A DNA stretch of 64,000 nucleotides from Psychrobacter sp. P2G3 (lineage in GTDB: Bacteria > Pseudomonadota > Gammaproteobacteria > Pseudomonadales > Moraxellaceae): assembly GCF_001593285.1 (NCBI RefSeq), contig NZ_CP012529.1:2976001-3040000 (forward strand), in the 5' to 3' direction. This document shows positions 28,887 to 39,377 of this stretch, piece by piece. Under the pieces are notes generated by a model. It saw only the letters and a program-made list of their open reading frames with translations, made no database searches and was not told the origin of the DNA. The translations under genes and the position numbers were made by a program. Within the stretch, counting starts at the first letter, position 1, and every line of letters begins with the position of its first letter.

Positions 28887-30716
28887 CTACATGCTAGACG
28901 GTGCAGACAACCCTAATAAACTAAGCCCGTTGGCCAATACTTGACGTACGGCTTTAGACAAACGTAGACGCGCTTGCATCAAATCAACTTCTTCCTGACT
29001 TGGCGTCTCACCTGAGGTCAAGCTTACAGGCAAAATACGATTGGTGTCATACCAACCATGAAATAACGCGGCTAAATCTTTTAGATAATTGGTCAATACA
29101 TGCGGCTCGTAACCTGTCGCGGCTCGTAGTAATGTCGCCGGATAACCTGCTAGTAGTTTAATCAGCTCATCTTCATTAGGGGCAGTGAGCAAGTTTTGAT
29201 GCTCAAGACCAATCGCATCGTTCACAACAAGACCGCTTTTTTGCAGCTTCTCTAACACGCGGCAAACACGCGCATGTGCGTACTGGATATAATAAACTTG
29301 ATTATCTTTGCTTTGTGATTTGGCAAGCTCTAAATCAAAATCAACATGTACCTCTGGTTTGCGTGCCACATAATAGAAACGCGCCGCATCATTACCCACT
29401 TCGTGACGCAGCTCACGTAAGGTGACAAACTTGCCCGAACGTGACGACATTTGCACTTTTTCACTACCGCGCCATAATGCCACAAACTGTACCAATACCA
29501 CATCAAGACGTTCAGCATCGATACCAAGCGCTAATAGTGCCGCTTTTACCCGTGGTACATAACCATGATGGTCTGCGCCCCAGACGTTAATGACTTTATC
29601 AAAACCGCGATCAAACTTGTTTTTATGATAAGCAATATCAGAAGCAAAATAGGTCGTCTGACCGTTAGCACGGCGTACAACACGATCTTTTTCGTCACCG
29701 AAATCAGTCGATTTGAACCAAATATTACCGTCTTTTTCGTATAGATAGCCTTTTTTATCTAACACTTGCAGGGCAGGTTCAATCTCGCTATCAATAGATC
29801 TTTCACTGAACCAGCATTCATAGCGTACGCCAAAGTCGTTTAAGTCGTCTTTGATATCGGCTAAAATACTACTTAATGCCGCATTTAAAAACAGCTCATA
29901 GCTATCGCCAAGCAAGGCTTTGCTGTTGAAAATAAGCCCATCGATGTGCGCTTCTTTATCGCCTGACAGCAATGTCTTTTCGCCATCAGCGTTTATCTCA
30001 AACTGAGCATCTTCTGGCACATCTTCAGCAATTTCTGCAAAGCTATGTACATAGCTATTACCATGTTGCATTTTTAATGTCTGGGCAATATCACTGACAT
30101 AGTCACCTTGATAACCATTGACTGGGAATACTATTTGCTCACCATTGGTCTCTAGATAACGTAAATAAGTACTGGTCGCCAAGATATCCATTTGACGACC
30201 GGCATCGTTGACATAATACTCACGCGTAACGTCATAACCGATTGCTTCAAGCAGGTTTGCCACGCTCATACCGAATGCGGCACCGCGTCCGTGACCAACA
30301 TGTAGGCTAGACGTTGGATTGGCAGAAACGAACTCAACTTGTACTTTTTGTCCTTCAAACTGATCGCTTAAACCAAAACGCTCCTGCAACTTAAAAATAT
30401 CGTCCAATACGGCAAATTTAGCTTCGGCATTTAAGAATACATTAATGAACCCCGGGCCTGCGATTTCTACTTGGCGAATATTTTGGTTTTCAGGTAACGC
30501 GCTGACAATCTTTTCAGCAAGCTGACGTGGGTTGGTCTTAGCTGCTTTGGCGGCCGTGAGCGCGATATTACTAGCAAAATCACCATGACTAAGGTCTTTA
30601 GTACGAGTAATTTGGCTATTATTCTGCCAATCAGCTGGTAGCTCACCATCAGCTTGTAGGGTGCGAATAGCATCATTAAATAGGGATGCTAGCGTATCAA
30701 TTTGGGCTTGTGACAT
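28887..30716 (-). CDS. argS: Arginyl-tRNA synthetase
   Basis: The 609-residue class I synthetase shows the HIGH equivalent HVGHGRGAAFG near residue 140, the KMSKS-equivalent VQMSSRSGKFV near 420, an N-terminal ArgRS-specific domain and the C-terminal DALR anticodon-binding domain ending in LLGLSAPSSM. It charges tRNA-Arg. Upstream ribosome-binding site is weak. It is the first gene of a likely argS-SPOR transcript. Confidence 0.97.
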   Translation of the reverse strand: MSQAQIDTLASLFNDAIRTLQADGELPADWQNNSQITRTKDLSHGDFASNIALTAAKAAKTNPRQLAEKIVSALPENQNIRQVEIAGPGFINVFLNAEAKFAVLDDIFKLQERFGLSDQFEGQKVQVEFVSANPTSSLHVGHGRGAAFGMSVANLLEAIGYDVTREYYVNDAGRQMDILATSTYLRYLETNGEQIVFPVNGYQGDYVSDIAQTLKMQHGNSYVHSFAEIAEDVPEDAQFEINADGEKTLLSGDKEAHIDGLIFNSKALLGDSYELFLNAALSSILADIKDDLNDFGVRYECWFSERSIDSEIEPALQVLDKKGYLYEKDGNIWFKSTDFGDEKDRVVRRANGQTTYFASDIAYHKNKFDRGFDKVINVWGADHHGYVPRVKAALLALGIDAERLDVVLVQFVALWRGSEKVQMSSRSGKFVTLRELRHEVGNDAARFYYVARKPEVHVDFDLELAKSQSKDNQVYYIQYAHARVCRVLEKLQKSGLVVNDAIGLEHQNLLTAPNEDELIKLLAGYPATLLRAATGYEPHVLTNYLKDLAALFHGWYDTNRILPVSLTSGETPSQEEVDLMQARLRLSKAVRQVLANGLSLLGLSAPSSM

Positions 30717-31381
30717 AGGGATTTGAACTCAATTAAATAAACAACAAAAAAACAGTATGAAATGTAGTGAATGCGCGCAGTCGATAACTGCTTATTATAA
30801 TATAGTTGATTCAATTTAAAAGAGGGTCAAGGCAACCGAGTGCAGATGTATAAGTAATACTTCAAGCGAGGTTAATGCTGTAACTCTTTTATAGTGGATT
30901 GACTATAGCGACTGACTTTGTAGGGGAGAAATTAGTATAAAAAGATAAGTAACCTGTAAATATAACAATCTTTACGCTTTATTGCACTATTTGAACCAAA
31001 ATTAGCGCTAAAATCCTACTGTTATGATAGCTGGCACTAATAATTAATATAGATAACAGACTTGTCAGCCTTTTAATTTAATTTAGGCCAAATCAATACG
31101 GTATGAATAGGATGGTATTGCTAATTGGTGATGATAAACTTGCCATGCTAATTGTAGCGTTCCTGTTGCCTCACTAATAGCGACAGTTTATACCAACTCA
31201 CTTCCGCGTTATAATGACGGTTTGTATTGTACTCCTCTATTTACTGCTCGTTTTTTTTATTTATCATTGCTTATTTTATAAGTGGTGACACGCTTTCTTT
31301 GTTAGGGCGATTGCTATAAAAAGAAGCTATAGAATAATAGATATAAATAGAGGACACGTTACTACTTTATAGGATTATGCC
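30717..31381. other. Spacer between divergent argS and DUF2788
   Basis: 665 bp of AT-rich sequence without a credible ORF, terminator or RNA structure that I can identify. Promoters for both sides are expected. Confidence 0.4.
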
Positions 31382-31600
31382 ATGTTTGCTATTGCTGCTA
31401 GTACCGTTACCAGTTGGGGACTGTACGTATTGCTACCCATATTTATTGCGTTTCTATTCTTTATTGTTTGGGATATTTCTAAAAAATCCGAAGCCGGTCG
31501 TGCTGGTACTTTTTGGATATTTTTAGCTTTGGGAGCAGGTTTTGTGGGCTTCTTGCTCAAGCTGCTATTAGAAGTCGCCTTTAGAAAGTGGCTGATCTAA
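31382..31600 (+). CDS. DUF2788 small membrane protein
   Basis: A 72-residue protein with two membrane helices (about 8-30 and 42-64) joined by a basic loop DISKKSEAGRAGTF, matching the DUF2788 pattern. Function not known. AGGA seven bases ahead of the ATG. Its TAA overlaps the benE TAG head-on by four bases (CTAA). Confidence 0.75.
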   Translation: MFAIAASTVTSWGLYVLLPIFIAFLFFIVWDISKKSEAGRAGTFWIFLALGAGFVGFLLKLLLEVAFRKWLI

Positions 31601-32796
31601 GCCTTTATCGTTGACGAATGCATAATACGCTCTAATACATAATAGGCAATCATACCGATAAGCACACCCCAAAATACCGAGCTCAACCCTAGAAACTGCA
31701 TACCAGATGCAGTGGCTAAAAAAGTAATCAAGGCCGACTCTCTTTGACTGTCATTTTTCATCGCAATATGAATATTAGCTGAAATAGCGCTAATTAGTGC
31801 AAGTCCTGCCAGCGCTGCAATCAACTCTTTAGGTAGCAGGCTAAATACCGCCACAATACTACCAGCGAACAAGCCTCCTAAGATATAAAAGATACCGTTG
31901 GCGATACCAGCAATATAGCGCCTGTCTTTACATTCATGTGCATCTTTTCCGGTACATAGAGCGGCAGTAATAGCGCCCAACGCAATGGTAATGCCACCGA
32001 CGCAAGCGACTGCGATAGAAGCAACGCTAAAAACACTTACAATAGGTTTCGCTGGCGTGTCATAGCCACTCAATCTTAGGATAGCCATACCGGGTAAAAA
32101 CTGTCCGCTTAAGCTGACAAGAATAAGCGGAAGCGCAAGGTTAAATACCGAGCGCCACGTCCATTCTGGCGATATGAATTTAGGTATGGTTATTGTCAAG
32201 TTAATATCGACAGGATTCATTTTGCCAAATAAAACACTCAATATAACGCCGCATGACAACACCCAAATCATGGTATATCGTGGTGAGAAACGCTTGGCCA
32301 ACAAATAGCATGCCAGCATACTAAAGACAATGACTGGCATCGTATCTGTTGCAACAAACAAATCCAAGCCGAACTGAAATAAAATGCCCGCCATCATACC
32401 GGCAGCAATGCCGTTTGGAATCCATTTTAAGATTTTGTCAAAGGATCCAGTGATACCGACTAAAAAGATAACAATGGCGGAGATAATGTAAGCAGCGACC
32501 GCTTCATTGATGCTCATCTCTGGAAATAAAGTAACCAATAACGCCGTACCGGGCGCTGACCAACCAGCCACAATAGGTGTTTTATATTTGATGGATAAAT
32601 AAATACCAGGTATGGCAGCACCGATAGAGATACCCCAAATCCAAGAAGCCATCATCGCATCGGATACTTGCGCTGCTTGCGCCGCCTGAAAAAATATCAC
32701 CAACGGCCCTGCATAAGCGATAAGCACGGCTAAAAAACCTGCTACCGATGCTGATAACGACCAGTCATTTTTCAAAGTTTTTATTAAACTTGCCAT
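31597..32796 (-). CDS. benE: BenE family benzoate/H+ symporter
   Basis: The 399-residue protein has 11-12 membrane segments and family landmarks: AGPLVIFFQAAQAA near the start, WGISIGAAIPGIYLSIKYKTPIVAGWSAPGTALL and LAGLALISAIS. BenE proteins import benzoate with protons. No ben catabolic genes are in the window, so the substrate is uncertain. ATG 32796 is preceded by AAGGA at six bases; a TTG 15 bases upstream is not needed. Convergent with and overlapping DUF2788 by four bases. Confidence 0.87.
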   Translation of the reverse strand: MASLIKTLKNDWSLSASVAGFLAVLIAYAGPLVIFFQAAQAAQVSDAMMASWIWGISIGAAIPGIYLSIKYKTPIVAGWSAPGTALLVTLFPEMSINEAVAAYIISAIVIFLVGITGSFDKILKWIPNGIAAGMMAGILFQFGLDLFVATDTMPVIVFSMLACYLLAKRFSPRYTMIWVLSCGVILSVLFGKMNPVDINLTITIPKFISPEWTWRSVFNLALPLILVSLSGQFLPGMAILRLSGYDTPAKPIVSVFSVASIAVACVGGITIALGAITAALCTGKDAHECKDRRYIAGIANGIFYILGGLFAGSIVAVFSLLPKELIAALAGLALISAISANIHIAMKNDSQRESALITFLATASGMQFLGLSSVFWGVLIGMIAYYVLERIMHSSTIKA

Positions 32797-32896
32797 ATTG
32801 CGTCCTTGCAACTCAGCAGTAATCAGTCAGGGCGGTTATAGAAAAAGATATTGTATTGAGTATTAACGATCTGTCAGCAGCGACTTCTAATCAAAT

Positions 32897-33943
32897 TTAT
32901 TTCTTGGCAATGATGGTCGCACGCATCGGTGCAGGATAGCCTTCAACGGTCTTTGTAGAATCATTGGGATCCAAAAAATCTGCTAACGAGTGATAAGTCA
33001 TCCATTCAGTTTTGCGCTGCTCCTCAGTCGAGGTCACTGCCACATCTACGCAACGCACGTCAGTGAACCCTGCTTTTTCCAACCAGCCGATTAAGGCCGC
33101 AACTGACGGTAAAAAAAATACATTATTCATCTGTGCATAACGGTCATGCGGCACCAGTACGGTATTGGCATCGCCTTCAATGACTAAGGTCTCAAGCACC
33201 AACTCACCGCCTTTTACCAGTTGCCCTTTGAGCTGTTGCAAATGCTCAAACGGTGACTGACGATGATAAAGCACACCCATACTAAATACGGTATCAAATA
33301 GCTGACTGTGCTCAGGCAAAGCTTCAAGCGGTACAGGAATATAATGGGTACGGTAGCGGCCTGTCTCATGAGCATCTGCCGTACCAACAAAATGACGAAT
33401 CGCCATAAACTGATGGTAAAACAAGCAAGACGGATCAATGATAATAACCGTATCCGCGCCTGCCCCTGCCATACGCCAACCATGATAACCAGAGCCGCCA
33501 CCCACATCGAGTACACGCCGACCTTTTAATGTGCCCAAATGCGGTGCGACTCGCTGCCATTTCCAATCACTATGCCATTCGGTATCGATCTTAATACCTG
33601 ACTCATCATCGCCAAACTTACCACCAATTTGAAACGGCCCTTTACGCCACGGCATTAGCTGCTTGAGCAGTGCTGTCGTTTGTTTGCGCTGAGACTCATT
33701 AAGACTTGCCTCAATCGTTAACGTATCGCTGTTGAGATCGACAGTATTAACGGTTAGTTCTGGCAAACGCGCCACCGACGCTTGGTAAGCAGGCGCATGC
33801 GCATAGTTGGCTTTGTCTTTTATATCACCTAGCCATTTCGGCAATTGCGCCAGCCACTCATAAGCGCTTGGCTGCTGCTGCGCTAATGCGAGCAAGGTTA
33901 AATACAGTTCACGTTCGGCGTGGAGAATAGTGTCGTTAAGCAT
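32897..33943 (-). CDS. cmoB: tRNA U34 carboxymethyltransferase
   Basis: The 348-residue protein has the CmoB-specific N-terminal half ([25 protein letters not shown]) and a methyltransferase-type fold with [15 protein letters not shown]. It transfers the carboxymethyl group of carboxy-SAM to 5-hydroxyuridine at tRNA wobble position 34, giving cmo5U. It follows cmoA by 62 bp on the same strand, so the two act and are transcribed together. In CmoB the second Gly-rich residue is as in orthologues. Ribosome-binding site weak. Confidence 0.96.
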   Translation of the reverse strand: MLNDTILHAERELYLTLLALAQQQPSAYEWLAQLPKWLGDIKDKANYAHAPAYQASVARLPELTVNTVDLNSDTLTIEASLNESQRKQTTALLKQLMPWRKGPFQIGGKFGDDESGIKIDTEWHSDWKWQRVAPHLGTLKGRRVLDVGGGSGYHGWRMAGAGADTVIIIDPSCLFYHQFMAIRHFVGTADAHETGRYRTHYIPVPLEALPEHSQLFDTVFSMGVLYHRQSPFEHLQQLKGQLVKGGELVLETLVIEGDANTVLVPHDRYAQMNNVFFLPSVAALIGWLEKAGFTDVRCVDVAVTSTEEQRKTEWMTYHSLADFLDPNDSTKTVEGYPAPMRATIIAKK

Positions 33944-34005
33944 AAAAGCGGATTACCATGTTGATCGAAGGATATTATAAAAGACTATATTGCCAAGAAT
34001 AGTTT

Positions 34006-34779
34006 TTATTTAAACGCCACAATAGAGACAAAGTTTAAGAACTGAAACCACGTAAGATGACGCTCAAAACCAACCTGTGTTAAACGCGCATGATGCTCGT
34101 CTAAGGTATCGGTAATAAGGACGTTTTCTAGCGCATTACGCTTGCCGCTGATTTCCATTTCGGTATAGCCATTGGCGCGTTTAAAATCATAATAACGCTC
34201 AACCAACCACGCATCGTATTGTTCATCAAAAGCATGGGTCTTTTCAGTCAGCACCAATATGCCGCCCTCGCTCAAGGCGTTATAGATATTCTCTAATACC
34301 GCCACCCTATCAGCAGCTGGTAAAAACTGTAAGGTTAAGTTTAAGATGACCATATCACATGGTTCAAGCTTGACATCACGAATGTCAGCAGTGATGACTT
34401 CAATGTCGTGCTCAGGATAATTATCACTCAGTAAAGTAGTCGCTTCAGTCGTCATCGCTGGTGAGATATCAATCGCTTTAATCTGCAGATCTTGCGGCTC
34501 AAACTCGCCTGCCAACGTCATGCTTGCTGCACCAAGTGAGCAGCCCAAATCATAAATACGACTGACACGCTGACCGCTATCATCTTGTTGACGATATTTA
34601 CAATGACGACGGGCAAATATGGGCAGCATCGCCAGCACTTGTCCATAACCAGGCACACTGCGGCGAATCATATCAGGGAAACAAGCCACCACTTGCTCAT
34701 CGAAAGAAAAGCGCGCTGCCTTATCGAGTGGCGTGGTGAATAGGGTGTCGTGTTTGATAGCAGGCTTGGCTTGGCTCAT
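34006..34779 (-). CDS. cmoA: Carboxy-S-adenosyl-L-methionine synthase
   Basis: The 257-residue SAM-binding protein has [35 protein letters not shown] and LNLTLQFLP, which identify CmoA. It makes carboxy-SAM from SAM and prephenate for use by CmoB, encoded directly downstream. The stop is 62 bp before the cmoB start. Confidence 0.96.
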   Translation of the reverse strand: MSQAKPAIKHDTLFTTPLDKAARFSFDEQVVACFPDMIRRSVPGYGQVLAMLPIFARRHCKYRQQDDSGQRVSRIYDLGCSLGAASMTLAGEFEPQDLQIKAIDISPAMTTEATTLLSDNYPEHDIEVITADIRDVKLEPCDMVILNLTLQFLPAADRVAVLENIYNALSEGGILVLTEKTHAFDEQYDAWLVERYYDFKRANGYTEMEISGKRNALENVLITDTLDEHHARLTQVGFERHLTWFQFLNFVSIVAFK

Positions 34780-35082
34780 GGTGCGACTCGTTTTTGATTT
34801 TTGGTTTCCATAATGGAACTTTGGTTGGGAAGTGTTCAGAAGATTCGATTGATACCATTAGCCCAGAGCAGACCAAGGTAGCAAAAGCCCATTATAACAT
34901 TACTGTTTGTTACTTATCGCGTTTGGCTCGCCTGCTAAGCTGATTAGCAAGCGCTGAGGCTAAAAAATTATTGTAAGCAATAAGTTATCAAAGGTAATCT
35001 ATCATTGAAAAATGAAAGTATTACAACCAAATAAAGACCTTAGCTCACCTTTATAACAACAGATATAATAATAGGAAAAATT
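34780..35082. other. Spacer between divergent cmoA and msrA
   Basis: 303 bp; AT-rich near msrA. Nothing beyond expected promoters. Confidence 0.4.
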
Positions 35083-35604
35083 ATGCAAACCATTATATTA
35101 GGCGGTGGCTGTTTTTGGTGCACCGAATCAGTATTTTTATCAGTAAAAGGCGTACAATCTGTCGTGTCAGGCTACATGGGCGGCGATGCGGTATCTGCCA
35201 ACTATGAAGCGGTCTGCGGTGGCGATACCGGACACGTTGAAGTTATCAAAGTTGAGTTTGATGAATCTATCGTACCGTTAGAAGTAATACTCGATGTGTT
35301 TTTTGCCACCCATGATCCCACTACAATGGATCGTCAAGGCAATGACGTTGGTAGCCAGTACCGCAGCGTGGTGTTCTATACCGACGAGGACCAAAAACCA
35401 ACCGTTGACCGTACCATTAACAAACTGCGTGATATGGGCGTCAATGTGGTCACAGAAGTACATCCTGCTGTTGAATTCTATCAAGCAGAAGAAACGCATC
35501 AAGACTTCTTCAACAGAAACCCAGGACAGGCCTATTGCAACTTTGCAATACCGCCAAAACTTGCCAAATTACGTAAAGAATTTAGTAAATACATGGTGAG
35601 CTAA
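35083..35604 (+). CDS. msrA: Peptide-methionine (S)-S-oxide reductase
   Basis: GGGCFWC with nucleophile Cys10, a SGYMGG block, HVEVIKVEFD and the DVGSQYRSVVF segment are the MsrA signature. At 173 residues it is a single-domain MsrA, without MsrB. It repairs oxidised methionine using thioredoxin. Strong AGGAA before the ATG; terminator follows. Confidence 0.96.
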   Translation: MQTIILGGGCFWCTESVFLSVKGVQSVVSGYMGGDAVSANYEAVCGGDTGHVEVIKVEFDESIVPLEVILDVFFATHDPTTMDRQGNDVGSQYRSVVFYTDEDQKPTVDRTINKLRDMGVNVVTEVHPAVEFYQAEETHQDFFNRNPGQAYCNFAIPPKLAKLRKEFSKYMVS

Positions 35605-35661
35605 ACGACATTTTGAATAAGAAGTTATTCATTCATAACAAATTTCTAGCAAGTATTTAAT

Positions 35662-35700
35662 TAAGGCCAAACGCTTATTATATAAGTGTTTGGCTTTTTA
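35662..35700 (+). terminator. msrA terminator
   Basis: GCCAAACGCTTA and TAAGTGTTTGGC (one G-T pair) form a stem followed by TTTTTA. Confidence 0.82.
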
Positions 35701-35778
35701 ATACCTTTAGCATTATCACTTAAAAGGTTATTATAAAAATAACTAATAATATAAACCTTAATGAATAAAGGCGAACGT

Positions 35779-36444
35779 ATGAACCCTGAATTTTGGCAAA
35801 CACGCTGGCAGGATAAACGAATCGGTTTTAATCAGTCTGAGGTTAACCCGTTATTAACAAAGCACTTTAACCATTTAAACTTGCCTGCTGGTAGCCGCAT
35901 CTTTGTGCCTTTATGTGGTAAGTCGATTGATATGGTTTGGCTAGCAGCACAGGGCTATGATGTAATTGGCGTTGAATTGGTTGAGACAGCCGTACAAGAA
36001 TTTTTTGCTGAGCAAAATATCTCCCCCACGGTACATCAGCATGCGGATAATCCAGCTGTTAAATATTATCAGGGTCAGCTTGCAGAACAAACCATCACGC
36101 TATGGGTCGCTGATATTTTTGCGTTGACAGCTGCGGATATCGGTGACGTTGATGCGGTATATGACAAAGCCGCATTAATTGCTCTGCCGGTCGATATGCG
36201 TGCGCAATATAGTGAGCAAATACGAGAGCTAAGTAGTAATACTTCACAGATTTTGCTAACGTTAAATTATGATCAAAGTAAAAAGGATGGACCGCCATTT
36301 TCAATTAGTAGCGCACAATTGCAGCAGTATTACGGTAGCCATTATCAAATCATTGAGCTTGAAAGCATCGTTACAAGTATAAATTCAGCGCCAGAACTGG
36401 CAGTAACAGAGCATATTTGGCTGTTGAATAATGAACAAGATTAA
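35779..36444 (+). CDS. tpm: Thiopurine S-methyltransferase
   Basis: Starting at 35779 (AAAGG eight bases upstream; the earlier ATG at 35761 has no such site and TPMT proteins begin with M-x-PEFW) the protein is 221 residues. It shows MNPEFWQTRWQ, RIFVPLCGKSIDMVWLA and VYDKAALIALP, the bacterial TPMT pattern. Such enzymes methylate thiopurines and, in bacteria, selenium or tellurium compounds. Next gene DUF1499 follows after 68 bp on the same strand. Confidence 0.93.
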   Translation: MNPEFWQTRWQDKRIGFNQSEVNPLLTKHFNHLNLPAGSRIFVPLCGKSIDMVWLAAQGYDVIGVELVETAVQEFFAEQNISPTVHQHADNPAVKYYQGQLAEQTITLWVADIFALTAADIGDVDAVYDKAALIALPVDMRAQYSEQIRELSSNTSQILLTLNYDQSKKDGPPFSISSAQLQQYYGSHYQIIELESIVTSINSAPELAVTEHIWLLNNEQD

Positions 36445-36512
36445 TTAGCGCCATGACTAAGCAATAATCAAATAATGGTTAAGCAGTGATTCAATCATAA
36501 CGGAGAAATCTA

Positions 36513-37226
36513 ATGAAAATTCTAGTTAGTCTCGTAAGCTTAATCGCCTTTTTGCTGGTCGCATTACCAGGTCCGCTTTATAAATTTGGTATTCTTGACT
36601 TAGGTACTGCATTTACAGGGTTCAAATTTGGCGTGTTTGCTGGTATCGCGGCACTTGTACTACTAGGCATACAAGTATTATTTAAGCGTGACACAGTCAG
36701 GCTTAGTAGCGCATTGACAGCAGTGATACTCTCTGCGATTGCTATCATTATTCCGCTTAGCATGATGAATACTGCTCAAAGTGTACCGCCTATCCATGAT
36801 ATTTCGACAGATTTAATTAACCCACCTGAATTTGTGGCTATTGCCCCACTACGCGCTGACGCACCAAATCCTGCCGCATACGATGGCATTGAGACTGCAG
36901 AGCAACAACGTGATGCCTATCCTGAACTGCAAACACTAACCTATACGCAACCAAAGTCTGAACTAATGGAAGCTACCGAAAAAGCCGTTGATAATTTGGG
37001 CTGGGAGCTCGTAAATAATGATGCGAGCGTAGGTATCATTGAGGCCACAGATACTACAACATGGTTTGGTTTCAAAGACGACGTTGTCATACGTGTGACT
37101 GACAAAGGTAGCGAACGTCTGGTCGATATTCGCAGTAAATCACGGGTTGGCGGTAGCGATTTGGGCAAAAATGCTGAGCGCATTCGTACCTTTATTGAAG
37201 AGTTGAATGTAGTTTTGGGAAAGTAG
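36513..37226 (+). CDS. DUF1499 membrane protein
   Basis: Three membrane segments (about 4-22, 34-56, 65-84) are followed by a DUF1499 domain (about 130-235) with DAYPELQTLTY, WELVNNDASVGIIEATDTTTWFGF and VDIRSKSRVGGSDLG. The function of the domain is not known; in this family it is usually outside the membrane. GGAG precedes the ATG. It probably shares a transcript with tpm. Confidence 0.85.
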   Translation: MKILVSLVSLIAFLLVALPGPLYKFGILDLGTAFTGFKFGVFAGIAALVLLGIQVLFKRDTVRLSSALTAVILSAIAIIIPLSMMNTAQSVPPIHDISTDLINPPEFVAIAPLRADAPNPAAYDGIETAEQQRDAYPELQTLTYTQPKSELMEATEKAVDNLGWELVNNDASVGIIEATDTTTWFGFKDDVVIRVTDKGSERLVDIRSKSRVGGSDLGKNAERIRTFIEELNVVLGK

Positions 37227-37481
37227 TTGGTTTTAAATATGAATAGCATTTTATTGACTCCAAACTATGTTTGGGGTTGATGTTAAAAACTATAACTATG
37301 TTCTATCCAAAACCTTTTCCTAATCTGACACCTACATCAATCTATAGTAATTATTTATAGCCTTAGTACTTCGATACCTTTTCTTTATCGCTAATATTGG
37401 TTACTCTAAAGCACTATTGTCATACTATATTTTTGAGCACTTTACTTAGTCTGTCACACTTTACGTTTATAGGATATTTTC

Positions 37482-38924
37482 ATGCGTTTGACTACACTGT
37501 CTACTTTATCTTTATTGGCTACTGCTATCGGCCTCAGTTTAGCCAGCACGGCTCAAGCTGCCCGACCAGAAGCACCAAATTTATCCAATGCTGAATTTCA
37601 GCAATGTCTAGATGGCTTAAAAAACTCGAGTAAATTCCGCGGTGTTAATAGCTCTACCTTTGATAATTATCGTCCTACTCAGCCTGACCCTAGCGTCATT
37701 CAGTCGTTAAACTATCAACCAGAGTTTCAAAAGGACGTCTGGGATTATCTATCAGTATTAGTAGATAAAGAGCGCGTAGAAGATGGTATCCGTGCCAAGC
37801 GCCAATGGGCAGATACTTTGCGCAGTATTGAATCACGTTATGGTGTGAAAGCAGAACACGTACTGGGCGTATGGGGTGTAGAGTCGAACTTTGGACAGAC
37901 ACTAGGTAAAAAGCCATTGTTCGAATCGTTGGCTACCTTGTCTTGTTTTGATCGTCGTCAGAGCTACTTTCAAGGTGAATATGCCAACGCGCTCAAAATC
38001 GTACAAAATGGTGATATCGCACCAAGTGATATGACTGGCTCGTGGGCAGGTGCTTTTGGGCAGACGCAGTTTATGCCAAGCACGTTTTTAGAGTTGGCCG
38101 TCGATTTTGATGGTGACGGTCGTCGCGACTTAGTCAATAACGTGCCCGATGCGCTAGCATCTACCGCGAACTTCTTAGATAAACGCGGCTACCGCACCGG
38201 TGAGCCTTGGGGCTACGAAGTCAAATTGCCTAACGGATTTTGGGCAGCATCCAATCGTAAAGATAAAAAATCGATGAGCCACTGGCGCAATCAAGGTTTA
38301 ACGCTTGCTAATGGCAACTCGTTACCTTCTGATCTTAGCAGTGCTGGTTTGTTACTTCCTGCTGGTATTGAGGGTCCTGCATTTTTAGTCGGTAAAAACT
38401 TCGATACTTTTTATTCGTATAATGCTTCAGAAAACTACGCGCTTGCCATTGCCCATCTATCTGATTTGATTGCTAGCGAAAACAGCAGTAAAACTGACTT
38501 TATAACGGCATGGCCAACGGATGACCCAGGTATCAGCCGCCAGCAAGCTAAAGATATCCAACAAGCCTTATTAAATGCTGGTTATGATATTGGCGGTGTC
38601 GACGGCATCATTGGGGATAATACTCGTACCGCTATACAGCAGTATCAATCTAGCCGTGGTATTTTCCCAGCTGATGGACGTGCAGGGCAAAAGTTCCATC
38701 GCCAAATCATGCAAGGTCATGTTCAACCAGGAAGCTCTCGACCTTCTATGCCAGCACCCGCTGATCGTATGGGTCAGCTGATTCAACAGCAGACGACGAT
38801 TACCCCAAGTAATCCTTCATATGCATCACCGAGCCAGCCTGCAACCTCAAGTAATGTCCGCTATCGTCGTGTAGTCGGTATTGATGGCGTAACGCGCTTA
38901 GTCAGAGTCGATGAAGGCTCATAA
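37482..38924 (+). CDS. Lytic murein transglycosylase, MltB-type with C-terminal peptidoglycan-binding domain
   Basis: After a signal peptide (cleavage after AQA, residue 26) comes an SLT_2/MltB-type catalytic domain with Glu134 in GVWGVESNFGQT, GAFGQTQFMPS, and the DFDGDGRRDLVNN segment. A PG_binding_1 module (about 350-410) follows, then a Pro/Ser/Gln-rich tail. It cleaves the glycan strands with formation of anhydromuramic acid in the periplasm. No lipobox, so it is probably soluble. Strong ribosome-binding site (AGGA) and a good terminator after it. Confidence 0.92.
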   Translation: MRLTTLSTLSLLATAIGLSLASTAQAARPEAPNLSNAEFQQCLDGLKNSSKFRGVNSSTFDNYRPTQPDPSVIQSLNYQPEFQKDVWDYLSVLVDKERVEDGIRAKRQWADTLRSIESRYGVKAEHVLGVWGVESNFGQTLGKKPLFESLATLSCFDRRQSYFQGEYANALKIVQNGDIAPSDMTGSWAGAFGQTQFMPSTFLELAVDFDGDGRRDLVNNVPDALASTANFLDKRGYRTGEPWGYEVKLPNGFWAASNRKDKKSMSHWRNQGLTLANGNSLPSDLSSAGLLLPAGIEGPAFLVGKNFDTFYSYNASENYALAIAHLSDLIASENSSKTDFITAWPTDDPGISRQQAKDIQQALLNAGYDIGGVDGIIGDNTRTAIQQYQSSRGIFPADGRAGQKFHRQIMQGHVQPGSSRPSMPAPADRMGQLIQQQTTITPSNPSYASPSQPATSSNVRYRRVVGIDGVTRLVRVDEGS

Positions 38925-38971
38925 TTGCAAATAGTAGATTAATATTATTTTCGTTTAATTATTCAGTTTAG

Positions 38972-39018
38972 TCACAAAAAAGCCACGCTAATGATAGCGT
39001 GGCTTTTTTATATTTTTT
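38972..39018. terminator. Bidirectional terminator after the lytic transglycosylase
   Basis: AAAAAAGCCACGCTA and TAGCGTGGCTTTTTT form a perfect stem around ATGA, with A- and T-tracts serving both convergent genes. Confidence 0.9.
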
Positions 39019-39077
39019 GGTTGCTAGGAGACTTGTGCAAAGATACCTACCTAATAATGTTGATACTTAAGCAACGT

Positions 39078-39377
39078 TTAAACGATAGGTGGTGGATTCG
39101 GTTTGCCGTTGTCGCCATCCCAGTTGTCGCGAGCTTTTTCATCTAAGTCAGCTGGCGTTTTTGGCTCCCACTTACCATTTTCTTTCCAAGTTGCATCGCC
39201 CCAATCATTATCTTCCTCTTTTCTATCCAAGTCCTTATAGGCTTGACTAGGATCAATGCCGCGACGTTTCATGTCTGCCACTTGCTCTTCTAATGTACGA
39301 AACTGATCGGCATCATGCATAGCTTTTTCTAGGCCATCAATTTCATGATTTAGCTCATCATGTTTAGAGTTAGTCAT
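39078..39377 (-). CDS. Small acidic hypothetical protein
   Basis: I do not recognise this 99-residue, highly charged protein. It has no membrane segment; residues 8-50 look helical (LEKAMHDADQFRTLEEQVADMKRRG), and the C-terminal half is Asp/Asn/Trp-rich with three DxxW-like repeats (DWGDATW, ENGKWE, DNWDGD) and a PPP tail. A strong AAGGAG supports the start. Convergent with the transglycosylase; unrelated to its neighbours as far as can be seen. Confidence 0.7.
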   Translation of the reverse strand: MTNSKHDELNHEIDGLEKAMHDADQFRTLEEQVADMKRRGIDPSQAYKDLDRKEEDNDWGDATWKENGKWEPKTPADLDEKARDNWDGDNGKPNPPPIV

